A stretch of DNA of 64,000 nucleotides from contig CP154956.1 of assembly GCA_039621445.1 (NCBI GenBank), positions 10,353,443 through 10,417,442 of the forward strand, read 5' to 3'. The stretch is from Euglena gracilis. Lineage: Eukaryota; Euglenida; Euglenophyceae; Euglenales. The notes under the pieces were generated by a model. That model ran no database searches and was not told the DNA's origin. It saw only the letters and a list, made by a program, of their open reading frames with translations. Position 1 is the stretch's first letter. Every line of letters begins with the position of its first letter. This document shows positions 1 through 12,910 of this stretch, in pieces. Position numbers and translations under genes: made by a program.

Positions 1-339
1 CTGATCCCAAGAGCGATTTTTAAGAGGTGGTCCTCAGTGTGTGCGGAGCAAAGGCTGGGCAGGCTTTTAGGAGAAGGAGAAGGAATTCTGCTTAAGCTTT
101 ATCTGATTGATGTTGTTTTTCCCACGCCTGAATTGCAAGATGAGACTTTTTTCTAAAAGGTTTTGTCATTGGAACGATGGTGTCTGAGTTTTTTGATTGC
201 CACTTTGTGGACACAGTGACGCCTAGGAGATGGCGTTGAAAAGGCAATACAGGGTAGTCAGTGGGAAATCAAAATTGCCTGAAGAATCTTATTGTTTTCC
301 TGTTTCCCCAAATTTATATGTGTGTTTGTGTGTGAGTTT
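1..339. repeat. Truncated tail of a 2.7-kb tandem repeat unit
   Basis: From about position 130 this stretch matches the end of each downstream repeat unit (compare 2,815-3,056), with more mismatches than the units show among themselves. The first ~130 bases do not align obviously. No gene is seen. Confidence 0.7.
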
Positions 340-3300
340 ATGACAGTATCAAACTATTTGGTCCCTTCCCTCCCCCTCTAGGGGGACAAGCAGTTTGATG
401 CCAAAAGCTGCCATATGCACAACTGTATAATGCATGTATAAATGACAGTACCAAATTCATGCCTCCCACAGGGGGCAAGTAGTTTGATTGGGGAGGTATG
501 GGCTTTTTGCAAGCTGAAGAAAGCTTTTGTGGCACTGATGTTTTTGTACAGGGGGGGAAGGAGGGTCTGGACCCCCCGCCCCTCATACAATACCCTGCCC
601 CTCCCAAGCATTTCAATTTTTGGCCAGAATCTTCAATTTCAGCTCAATTTGTCTGGTTTAGGTTGAAGCTTGGGGACCGGCAGAATGAACACAGCCGACC
701 TAATTTTGCCAAGGATTTTACACGGGGGTAAGAACAAGAATAGGGAAGAGCGCCACCAGATGTGTAGACTGAAGCTGCACATGGGAATGTCATTCAGGGC
801 TTCACGCGATCCGGGATGAAACCTCCTTGGCCTCACACCGGGTTCGCACCCAGTTGCTTGTCGTGACAACAAATCGCCCGACCAAACAGTCTATCGCCTG
901 AAAAACAATGAAAATCATCTATGGAAGGGGAGGAGGTCCAAGGGCTGCTAGCTTGGCTGGCCCACCAGGGCTGGGGTCCCTCCCTTGTGTCTTGTACGCT
1001 TTCAAGTGTACCTCATGGAACAGCGTCCGAGTCGTCCTCAAACGTGAAAACTGTGGAGAGTTTTAACACCTTCTTCGTCTTGGTCCCCTGTGTGAAAATT
1101 GAGTTGAGAGTGAACAAAATTTAGCACAGATTAGCTTTCTGCATTCCAACAACGATCAATTTCAGCGTGGTAAAAGCGGGAACCATGGGTAGCCAAAAGA
1201 TGAGCAACAATTCCAGAAAAATGTTACAAGCATTTTATATTCATGGTTTGTATACAGTTCATGTGCATGGGCATGCATAGTTTCTGAACAAAACCATGCA
1301 CACCTAAAAAAATCCCAAACATTTATGTGTTGCACAAAATGCGCCATTTGCATGGCGTAGCACCTCCTTCGGTGCCAAACCACCATTTTCCGAGGAAGAC
1401 AGGGGAGGATGCGGTGGGCCAAGGTTGCCAAAAAAGACAAGTATCCGTCCTTTTCTTTCTTGCTTTCTTTTTTTCAAAAAAAGTTCAAAATCTCATTCAA
1501 AGTGGATCTCATCTTTTTTTCCCGTTTTCATCATATCATTTTCCTCCATGGAAAAAAATGATGCAAGGTGGCATGGCTGACGTCCAGCACCCATTCTCCG
1601 CCTTGTCTGTGGTGTTGTGCAGCTGCAGCACCACAGTGCCGCGGTCGGCGGCCGTCTCCTGAGATGGTTTGATGCGGATCATCTTATCTCCTTTGTTGAA
1701 TCACACCCTCCCCCGAATAGCAGCCATATGGGGCATTTATTATGCAATTTGGTTAAAATCGCAGTGGTGCTTCTTTTAGGTGCAGGAACGAGGATTTTCT
1801 CAATGGAACAGTGGGGCAGAGGCCACGTTATCGTGACAAATACGTTGACATGGATGGTTGTTTGAAAGAGCCAGATATGAAGACATGTACATGCAAGCAC
1901 AATCAAAAACACAAACACACCTCTGTCCATTCCACCCCCGTGGTAATGTCCAGCGGCATCTGACACACCCAGTCAGCCCTGGTGTCGTTTGGAGTATCTT
2001 CACCTGTTGTGTTGATCGGAATCCTCACCGTTGCCCAGCCAAAGATTCCTCCCCACTCCCTCTCCCATCGTGGCTGTTTGTTGTTGTTGTTTTCTATCCG
2101 CCCCTGCCACCTCCAGGAATCCGCTGGTCTTCAACCCAAAGATATCAGAGTGCGCCACGTCCCAAAGGCAACGTGGCAACCCATGACTGCCGCTTGCGAC
2201 GCCACAGCTGCTTCACCATTTCACCATCGCCCGGCAGAGGTCACAGGAGCACGGTGCGGGGCAGGCGCCTTGAGCTGGCAGCAGCCAGTGGCCGTACAGC
2301 AACTGCCCGTAGTTATTTGCTTGGTGTGACCGACGCTTATGCCGCCGTGCCACATGGCAGCCCACAATTGTGCTTGAGCCCCAGGTAGAAAGTGGAAACC
2401 CTGGTGTCATTCTTCATTCATTCATTCATTCATTGGAGTCTTCACCTGCTGTGCGGATCGGTATTTTGACGGTAGCCCGTCCAAAGATTGTGCACCAACC
2501 TCTCTCCAACCGCGGCTGCTTGGATTTCTTCATTTGCCCCTGCCGCCTCGAGGACCCCGCTTTTTTGCAACCTGCAGGCTCCCCAGTTGCTGCAGCGTGG
2601 TGTTCCCTCTGAGCTCTTCATCCACTTCCTTGTGTTGTTCGCCTCCGACAGGGTTAGACCTCAATGTGGCAGCCTGCTCCAAATGCTTCCCAACCAAATC
2701 TGCCTCTCAAATCATGACTGGCGGCTTCATTGTTGGTTGGCACCTCAGGCGGCATCTCAACGCTAGCACCACTCTCTCAGACTTCGGCAGTTCTTTCAGG
2801 TGGTGGTGCCTGAGTTGCAAGATGAGACTTTTTTCAAGAAGGTTTCTTCATCGGCTCGAGGAAATGAGGGGAAGGGCATTGGGACAAACAATGAACGATG
2901 GTGCTTGGGTTTTTGATTGCCATCTGGTGGACACAGTGACGCCCAGGAGATGGCGTTGAAAACGCAATACAGGGTGGTCAGTGGGAATCAAAATTGCCTG
3001 AAGAATCTTATTGTTTTCCTGTTTCCCCAAATTTATATGTGTGTTTGTGTGTGTTTATGACAGTATCAAACTACTTGGTCCCTTCCCTCCCCCTCTAGGG
3101 GGCCAAGCAATTTGATGCCAAAAGCTTCCATATGCACAAAAATATAATACATGTATAAATGACAGTACCGAATTCATGCCTCCCGCAGGGGGCAAGTAGT
3201 TTGATCGTGGGGGGGGGTATATATTTTTTTGCAAGCCGAAGAAAGCTTTTGTGGCACCTGATGTTTTTGTACAGGGGGGGGAAGGAGGGTCTGGACCCCC

Positions 3301-6300
3301 CGCCCCTCATACAATACCCTGCCCCTCCCAAGCATTTCAATTTTTGGCCAGAATCTTCAATTTCAGCTCAATTTGCTGAATTGCCCCGTTTAGGTTGAAG
3401 CTTGGGGGTCGGCAGAATGAACACAGCCGACCTAATTTTGCCAAGGATTTTACACGTCCAAGGAAGAACAAGAATAGGGAAGAGCCACCAAATGTTGAAG
3501 CTGCACATGGGAATGTCATTCAGGGCTTCACGCGATCCGGGATGAAACCTCCTTGGCCTCACACCGGGTTCGCACCCCCACGCAGTTGCTTGTCGTGACA
3601 ACAAATCGCCCAACCAAACAGTCTATCACCTGAAAAACAATGAAAATCATCGATGGAAGGGGAGGAGGTCCAAGGGTTCTGCTAGCTTGGCTGGCCCACC
3701 AGGGCTGGGGTCCCTCCCTTGTGTCTTGTACACTTTCAAGTGTACCTCATGGAACAGCGTCCGAGTCGTCCTCAAACGTGAAAACTGTGGAGTGCTATAA
3801 CACCTTCTTCGTCGTGGTCCCGTGTGTGAAAATTGAGTTGAGAGTGAACAAAATTTAGCACAGATTAGCTTTCTGCATTTCAACAACGATCAATTTCAGC
3901 GTAGTAAAAGCGGGAACCATGGGTAGCCAAAAGATGAGCAACAATTCCAGAAAAATGTTACAAGCATTTTATATTCATGGTTTGTATACAGTTCATGTGC
4001 ATGGGCATGCATAGTTTCTGAACAAAACCATGCACACCTAAAAAAATCCCAAACATTTTTGTGTTGCGCAAAATGCACCACTTGCATGGCGTAGCACCTC
4101 CTTCGGTGCCAAACCACCATTTTCCGAGGAAGACAGGGGAGGATGCGGTGGGCCAAGGTTGCCAAAAAAGACAAGTATCCGTCCTTTTCTTTCTTGCTTT
4201 CTTTTTTTCAAAAAAAGTTCAAAATCTCATTCAAAGTGGATCTCATCTTTTTTTTCCATTTTCATCATATCATTTTCCTCCATGGAAAAAAATGATGCAA
4301 GGTGGCATGGCTGACGTCCAGCACCCATTCTCCGCCTTGTCTGTGGTGTTGTGCAGCTGCAGCACCACAGTGCCGCGGTCGGCGGCCGTCTCCTGAGATG
4401 GTTTGATGCGGATCATCTTATCTCCTTTGTTGAATCACACCCTCCCCCGAATAGCAGCCATATGGGGCATTTATTATGCAATTTGGTTAAAATCGCAGTG
4501 GTGCTTCTTTTAGGTGCAGGAACGAGGATTTTCTCAATGGAACAGTGGGGCAGAGGCCACGTTATCGTGACAAATACGTTGACATGGATGGTTGTTTGAA
4601 AGAGCCAGATATGAAGACATGTACATGCAAGCACAATCAAAAACACAAACACACCTCTGTCCATTCCACCCCCGTGGTAATGTCCAGCGGCATCTGACAC
4701 ACCCAGTCAGCCCTGGTGTCGTTTGGAGTATCTTCACCTGTTGTGTTGATCGGAATCCTCACCGTTGCCCAGCCAAAGATTCCTCCCCACTCCCTCTCCC
4801 ATCGTGGCTGTTTGTTGTTGTTTTCTATCCGCCCCTGCCACCTCCAGGAATCCGCTGGTCTTCAACCCAAAGATATCAGAGTGCGCCACGTCCCAAAGGC
4901 AACGTGGCAACCCATGACTGCCGCTTGCGACGCCACAGCTGCTTCACCATTTCACCATCGCCCGGCAGAGGTCACAGGAGCACGGTGCGGGGCAGGCGCC
5001 TTGAGCTGGCAGCAGCCAGTGGCCGTACAGCAACTGCCCGTAGTTATTTGCTTGGTGTGACCGACGCTTATGCCGCCGTGCCACATGGCAGCCCACAATT
5101 GTGCTTGAGCCCCAGGTAGAAAGTGGAAACCTTGGTGTCATTCTTCATTCATTCATTCATTCATTGGAGTCTTCACCTGCTGTGCGGATTGGTATTTTGA
5201 CGGTAGCCCGTCCAAAGATTGTGCACCAACCTCTCTCCAACCGCGGCTGCTTGGATTTCTTCATTTGCCCCTGCCGCCTCGAGGACCCCGCTTTTTTGCA
5301 ACCTGCAGGCTCCCCAGTTGCTGCAGCGTGGTGTTCCCTCTGAGCTCTTCATCCACTTCCTTGTGTTGTTCGCCTCCGACAGGGTTAGACCTCAATGTGG
5401 CAGCCTGCTCCAAATGCTTCCCAACCAAATCTGCCTCTCAAATCATGACTGGCGGCTTCATTGTTGGTTGGCACCTCAGGCGGCATCTCAACGCTAGCAC
5501 CACTCTCTCAGACTTCGGCAGTTCTTTCAGGTGGTGGTGCCTGAGTTGCAAGATGAGACTTTTTTCAAGAAGGTTTCTTCATCGGCTCGAGGAAATGAGG
5601 GGAAGGGCATTGGGACAAACAATGAACGATGGTGCTTGGGTTTTTGATTGCCATCTGGTGGACACAGTGACGCCCAGGAGATGACGTTGAAAACACAATA
5701 CAGGGTGGTCAGTGGGAATCAAAATTGCCTGAAGAATCTTATTGTTTTCCTGTTTCCCCAAATTTATATGTGTGTTTGTGTGTGTTTATGACAGTATCAA
5801 ACTACTTGGTCCCTTCCCTCCCCCTCTAGGGGGCCAAGCAATTTGATGCCAAAAGCTTCCATATGCACAAAAATATAATACATGTATAAATGACAGTACC
5901 GAATTCATGCCTCCCGCAGGGGGCAAGTAGTTTGATCGTGGGGGGGGGTATATATTTTTTTGCAAGCCGAAGAAAGCTTTTGTGGCACTTGATGTTTTTG
6001 TACAGGGGGGGAAGGAGGGTCTGGACCCCCCGCCCCTCATACAATACCCTGCCCCTCCCAAGCATTTCAATCTTTGGCCAGAATCTTCAATTTCAGCTCA
6101 ATTTGCTGAATTGCCCCGTTTAGGTTGAAGCTTGGGGGTCGGCAGAATGAACACAGCCGACCTAATTTTGCCAAGGATTTTACACGTCCAAGGAAGAACA
6201 AGAATAGGGAAGAGCCACCAAATGTTGAAGCTGCACATGGGAATGTCATTCAGGGCTTCACGCGATCCGGGATGAAACCTCCTTGGCCTCACACCGGGTT

Positions 6301-9300
6301 CGCACCCCCACGCAGTTGCTTGTCGTGACAACAAATCGCCCGACCAAACAGTCTATCGCCTGAAAAACAATGAAAATCATCGATGGAAGGGGAGGAGGTC
6401 CAAGGGCTCTGCTAGCTTGGCTGGCCCACCAGGGCTGGGGTCCCTCCCTTGTGTCTTGTACACTTTTGAGTGTACCTCATGGAACAGCGTCCGAGTCGTC
6501 CTCAAACGTGAAAACTGTGGAGTGCTATAACACCTTCTTCGTCGTGGTCCCGTGTGTGAAAATTGAGTTGAGAGTGAACAAAATTTAGCACAGATTAGCT
6601 TTCTGCATTTCAACAACGATCAATTTCAGCGTAGTAAAGAGGGAACCATGGGTAGCCAAAAGATGAGCAACAATTCCAGAAAAATGTTACAACCATTTTA
6701 TATTCAAAGTTTGTATACAGTTCATATGCATGTGCATGCATAGTTTCTGAACAAAACCATGCACACCTAAAAAAAATCCCAAACATTTTTGTGTTGCGCA
6801 AAATGCACCACTTGCATGGCGTAGCACCTCCTTCGGTGCCAAACCACCATTTTCCGAGGAAGACAGGGGAGGATGCGGTGGGCCAAGGTTGCCAAAAAAG
6901 ACAAGTATCCGTCCTTTTCTTTCTTGCTTTCTTTTTTTCAAAAAAAGTTCAAAATCTCATTCAAAGTGGATCTCATCTTTTTTTTCCATTTTCATCATAT
7001 CATTTTCCTCCATGGAAAAAAATGATGCAAGGTGGCATGGCTGACGTCCAGCACCCATTCTCCGCCTTGTCTGTGGTGTTGTGCAGCTGCAGCACCACAG
7101 TGCCGCGGTCGGCGGCCGTCTCCTGAGATGGTTTGATGCGGATCATCTTATCTCCTTTGTTGAATCACACCCTCCCCCGAATAGCAGCCATATGGGGCAT
7201 TTATTATGCAATTTGGTTAAAATCGCAGTGGTGCTTCTTTTAGGTGCAGGAACGAGGATTTTCTCAATGGAACAGTGGGGCAGAGGCCACGTTATCGTGA
7301 CAAATACGTTGACATGGATGGTTGTTTGAAAGAGCCAGATATGAAGACATGTACATGCAAGCACAATCAAAAACACAAACACACCTCTGTCCATTCCACC
7401 CCCGTGGTAATGTCCAGCGGCATCTGACACACCCAGTCAGCCCTGGTGTCGTTTGGAGTATCTTCACCTGTTGTGTTGATCGGAATCCTCACCGTTGCCC
7501 AGCCAAAGATTCCTCCCCACTCCCTCTCCCATCGTGGCTGTTTGTTGTTGTTGTTTTCTATCCGCCCCTGCCACCTCCAGGAATCCGCTGGTCTTCAACC
7601 CAAAGATATCAGAGTGCGCCACGTCCCAAAGGCAACGTGGCAACCCATGACTGCCGCTTGCGACGCCACAGCTGCTTCACCATTTCACCATCGCCCGGCA
7701 GAGGTCACAGGAGCACGGTGCGGGGCAGGCGCCTTGAGCTGGCAGCAGCCAGTGGCCGTACAGCAACTGCCCGTAGTTATTTGCTTGGTGTGACCGACGC
7801 TTATGCCGCCGTGCCACATGGCAGCCCACAATTGTGCTTGAGCCCCAGGTAGAAAGTGGAAACCCTGGTGTCATTCTTCATTCATTCATTCATTCATTGG
7901 AGTCTTCACCTGCTGTGCGGATCGGTATTTTGACGGTAGCCCGTCCAAAGATTGTGCACCAACCTCTCTCCAACCGCGGCTGCTTGGATTTCTTCATTTG
8001 CCCCTGCCGCCTCGAGGACCCCGCTTTTTTGCAACCTGCAGGCTCCCCAGTTGCTGCAGCGTGGTGTTCCCTCTGAGCTCTTCATCCACTTCCTTGTGTT
8101 GTTCGCCTCCGACAGGGTTAGACCTCAATGTGGCAGCCTGCTCCAAATGCTTCCCAACCAAATCTGCCTCTCAAATCATGACTGGCGGCTTCATTGTTGG
8201 TTGGCACCTCAGGCGGCATCTCAACGCTAGCACCACTCTCTCAGACTTCGGCAGTTCTTTCAGGTGGTGGTGCCTGAGTTGCAAGATGAGACTTTTTTCA
8301 AGAAGGTTTCTTCATCGGCTCGAGGAAATGAGGGGAAGGGCATTGGGACAAACAATGAACGATGGTGCTTGGGTTTTTGATTGCCATCTGGTGGACACAG
8401 TGACGCCCAGGAGATGACGTTGAAAACACAATACAGGGTGGTCAGTGGGAATCAAAATTGCCTGAAGAATCTTATTGTTTTCCTGTTTCCCCAAATTTAT
8501 ATGTGTGTTTGTGTGTGTTTATGACAGTATCAAACTACTTGGTCCCTTCCCTCCCCCTCTAGGGGGCCAAGCAATTTGATGCCAAAAGCTTCCATATGCA
8601 CAAAAATATAATGCATGTATAAATGACAGTACCAAATTCATGCCTCCCGCAGGGGGCAAGTAGTTTGATCGTGGGGGGCATGTATTTTTTTTGCAAGCCG
8701 AAGAAAGCTTTTGTGGCACTTGATGTTTTTGTACAGGGGGGAAAGGATGGTCTGGACACCCCTCCCCTGACCCAGTACCCTGCCCCTCCCAAGCATTTCA
8801 ATTTTTGGCCAGAATCTTCAATTTCAGCTCAATTTGCTGAATTGCCCCGTTTAGGTTGAAGCTTGGGGGCCGACACAATGAACACAGCTCATCTAATTGT
8901 GCCAAAAAAATTAAGCATGGGTTGTCCAAGGAATAACAAGAATAGGGAAGAGCGCCACCAAATGTTGAAGCTGCACATGGGAATGTCATTCAGGGCTTCA
9001 CGCGATCCGGGATGAAACCTCCTTGGCCTCACACCGGGTTCGCACCCCCACGCAGTTGCTTGTCGTGACAACAAATCGCCCGACCAAACAGTCTATCGCC
9101 TGAAAAACAATGAAAATCATCGATGGAAGGGGAGGAGGTCCAAGGGCTCTGCTAGGTTGGCTGGCCCACCAGGGCTGGGGTCCCTCCCTCGTGTCTTATA
9201 CACTTTTGAGTGTACCTCATGGAACAGCGTCCGAGTTGTCCTCAAACGTGAAAACTGTGGAGAGCTATAACACCTTCTTCGTCTTGGTCCCCTGTGTGAA

Positions 9301-12300
9301 AATTGAGTTGAGAGTGAACAAAATTTAGCACAGATTAGCTTTCTGCATTTCAACAACGATCAATTTCAGCGTAGTAAAAGCGGGAACCATGGGTAGCCAA
9401 AAGATGAGCAACAATTCCAGAAAAATGTTACAACCATTTTATATTCAAAGTTTGTATACAGTTCATATGCATGTGCATGCATAGTTTCTGAACAAAACCA
9501 TGCACACCTAAAAAATCCCAAAATGCGCAAAATGCGCCACTTGCATGGCGTAGCACCTCCTTCGGTGCCAAACCACCATTTTCCGAGGAAGAGAGGGGAG
9601 GATGCGGTGGGCCAAGGTTAAGGTTGCCAAAAAAGACAAGTATCCGTCCTTTTCTTGCTTTCTTTCTTTTCAGAAAAAAAAATTCAAAATCTCATTTTTT
9701 TCCATTTTCACATTATCGTTTTTTTTCCTCCATAGAAAAAAATGATGCAAGGTGGCATGGCTGACGTCCAGCACCCATTCTCCGCTTTGTCTGTGGTGGT
9801 GTGCAGCTGCAGCACCACAGTGCCGCGGTCGGCGGCCGTCTCCTGAGATGATTTGATGCGGATCATCTTATCTCCTTTGTTGAATCACACCCTCCCCCGA
9901 ATAGCAGCCATATGGGGCATTTATTATGCAATTTGGTTAAAATCGCAGTGGTGCTTCTTTTAGGTGCAGGAACGAGGATTTTCTCAATGGAACAGTGGGG
10001 CAGAGGCCACGTTATCGTGACAAATACGTTGACATGGATGGTTGTTTGAAAGAGCCAGATATGAAGACATGTACATGCAAGCACAATCAAAAACACAAAC
10101 ACACCTCTGTCCATTCCACAGCGGCATCTGACACACCCAGTCAGCCCTGGTGTCGTTTGGAGTATCTTCACCTGTTGTGTTGATCGGAATCCTCACCGTT
10201 GCCCAGCCAAAGATTCCTCCCCACTCCCTCTCCCATCGTGGCTGTTTGTTGTTGTTGTTTTCTATCCGCCCCTGCCACCTCCAGGAATCCGCTGGTCTTC
10301 AACCCAAAGATATCAGAGTGCGCCACGTCCCAAAGGCAACGTGGCAACCCATGACTGCCGCTTGCGACGCCACAGCTGCTTCACCATTTCACCATCGCCC
10401 GGCAGAGGTCACAGGGGCACGGTGCGGGGCAGGCGCCTTGAGCTGGCAGCAGCCAGTGGCCGTACAGCAACTGCCCGTAGTTATTTGCTTGGTGTGACCG
10501 ACGCTTATGCCGCCGTGCCACATGGCAGCCCACAATTGTGCTTGAGCCCCAGGTAGAAAGTGGAAACCCTGGTGTCATTCTTCATTCATTCATTCATTCA
10601 TTGGAGTCTTCACCTGCTGTGCGGATCGGTATTTTGACGGTAGCCCGTCCAAAGATTGTGCACCAACCTCTCTCCAACCGCGGCTGCTTGGATTTCTTCA
10701 TTTGCCCCTGCCGCCTCGAGGACCCCGCTTTTTTGCAACCTGCAGGCTCCCCAGTTGCTGCAGCGTGGTGTTCCCTCTGAGCTCTTCATCCACTTCCTTG
10801 TGTTGTTCGCCTCCGACAGGGTTAGACCTCAATGTGGCAGCCTGCTCCAAATGCTTCCCAACCAAATCTGCCTCTCAAATCATGACTGGCGGCTTCATTG
10901 TTGGTTGGCACCTCAGGCGGCATCTCAACGCTAGCACCACTCTCTCAGACTTCGGCAGTTCTTTCAGGTGGTGGTGCCTGAGTTGCAAGATGAGACTTTT
11001 TTCAAGAAGGTTTCTTCATCGGCTCGAGGAAATGAGGGGAAGGGCATTGGGACAAACAATGAACGATGGTGCTTGGGTTTTTGATTGCCATCTGGTGGAC
11101 ACAGTGACGCCCAGGAGATGGCGTTGAAAACGCAATACAGGGTGGTCAGTAGGAATCAAAATTGCCTGAAGAATCTTATTGTTTTCCTGTTTCCCCAAAT
11201 TTATATGTGTGTTTGTGTGTGTTTATGACAGTATCAAACTATTTGGTCCCTTCCCTCCCCCTCTAGGGGGCCAAGCAATTTGATGCCAAAAGCTTCCATA
11301 TGCACACAAATATAATGCATGTATAAATGACAGTACCAAATTCCTGCCTCCCGCAGGGGGCAAGTAGTTTGATCGGGGGGGGCTGTTTTTTTTTTGCAAG
11401 CTGAAGAAAGCTTTTGTGGCACTTGATGTTTTTGTACAGGGGGGAAAGGATGGTCTGGACACCCCTCCCCTGACCCTGTACCCTGCCCCTCCCAAGCATT
11501 TCAATTTTTGGCCAGAATCTTCAATTTCAGCTCAATTTGCTGAATTGCCCCGTTTAGGTTGAAGCTTGGGGGCCGACACAATGAACACAGCTCATCTAAT
11601 TGTGCCAAAAAAATTAAGCATGGGTTGTCCAAGGAATAACAAGAATAGGGAAGAGCGCCACCAAATGTTGAAGCTGCACATGGGAATGTCATTCAGGGCT
11701 TCACGCGATCCGGGATGAAACCTCCTTGGCCTCACACCGGGTTCGCACCCCCACGCAGTTGCTTTTCGTGACAACAAATCGCCCAACCAAACAGTCTATC
11801 ACCTGAAAAACAATGAAAATCATCGATGGAAGGGGAGGAGGTCCAAGGGCTCTGCTAGGTTGGCTGGCCCACCAGGGCTGGGGTCCCTCCCTTGTGTCTT
11901 ATACACTTTTGAGTGTACCTCATGGAACAGCGTCCGAGTCGTCCTCAAACGTGAAAACTGTGGAGAGCTATAACACCTTCTTCGTCTTGGTCCCCTGTGT
12001 GAAAAGTTGAGAGCGAACAAAATTTAGCACAGATTAGCTTTCTGTATTCCAACGACGATCAATTTCAGCGTGGTAAAAGCCGGAACCATGGGTAGCCAAA
12101 GATTAGTAACAATTCCAGAAAAATGTTACAAGCATTTTATATTCATGGTTTGTATACAGTTTATATGCATGTGCATGCATAGTTTCTGAACAAAACCATG
12201 CACACCTAAACAAATACCAAAATGCGCAAAATGCGCCACTTGCATGGCGTAGCACCTCCTTCGGTGCCAAACCACCATTTTCCGAGGAAGAGAGGGGAGG

Positions 12301-12910
12301 ATGCGGTGGGCCAAGGTTGCCAAAAAAGACAAGTATCCGTCCTTTTCTTGCTTTCTTTCTTTTCAGAAAAAAAATTCAAAATTTCATTCAAAGTGGATCT
12401 CATCTTTTTTTTTTCATTTTCACATTATCGTTTTTTTTCCTCCATGGAAAAAAATGATGCAAGGTGGCATGGCTGACGTCCAGCACCCATTCTCCGCCTT
12501 GTCTGTGGTGGTGTGCAGCTGCAGCACCACAGTGCCGCGGTCGGCGGCCGTCTCCTGAGATGGTTTGATGCGGATCATCTTTATCTCCTTTGTTGAATCA
12601 CACCCTCCCCCGAATAGCAGCCATATGGGGCATTTATTATGCAATTTGGTTAAAATCGCAGTGGTGCTTCTTTTAGGTGCAGGAACGAGGATTTTCTCGA
12701 TGGAACAGTGGGGCAGAGGCCACGTTAACGTGACAAATACGTTGGCATGGGTGGTTGATTGAAAGAGCCAGAGATGAAGACATGTACATGCAAGCACAAT
12801 CAAAAACACAAACACGCCTCTGTCCATTCCACCCCCGTTGTAATGTCCAGCGGCATCGGACATACCCAGTGCAGCGTGGCGTTCCCTCTGTGCTCTTCAT
12901 ACGATCCTTG
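340..12910. repeat. Tandem array of ~2.7-kb units (about 4.6 copies)
   Basis: Units begin at about 340, 3,057, 5,788, 8,521 and 11,225, giving periods of 2,717, 2,731, 2,733 and 2,704 bp. The units are nearly identical over long stretches. The last one is broken: near 12,865 it jumps about 1.2 kb ahead in unit coordinates and ends near 12,910. Every unit carries a (CATT)n tract. Short open frames recur in each copy because the DNA is repeated, and they show no recognised protein domain. If the kinase gene downstream starts outside the window, this array lies in one of its introns; otherwise it is intergenic. Confidence 0.93.
1979..2570. repeat. Nested ancestral duplication inside each 2.7-kb unit
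   Basis: Two diverged segments in the same orientation, about 1,979-2,130 and 2,400-2,570, share an alignable pattern: CTGGTGTC, GGAGT..CTTCACCTG, GATCGG, CCAAAGATT, then GCCCCTGCC. They are far more diverged from each other than the 2.7-kb units are, so this duplication predates array expansion. The same pair recurs in the later units. Confidence 0.7.

Noticed and set aside
800-880. tRNA-like GGGTTCGCACCC in each 2.7-kb unit
   Set aside because: It resembles a T-loop, but no acceptor stem or anticodon arm can be folded around it.
340-12910. Tandem array as rDNA, or as a 5S/spliced-leader RNA repeat
   Set aside because: Unit length would be compatible with some gene repeats, but I see no rRNA, 5S or spliced-leader-like sequence in it.
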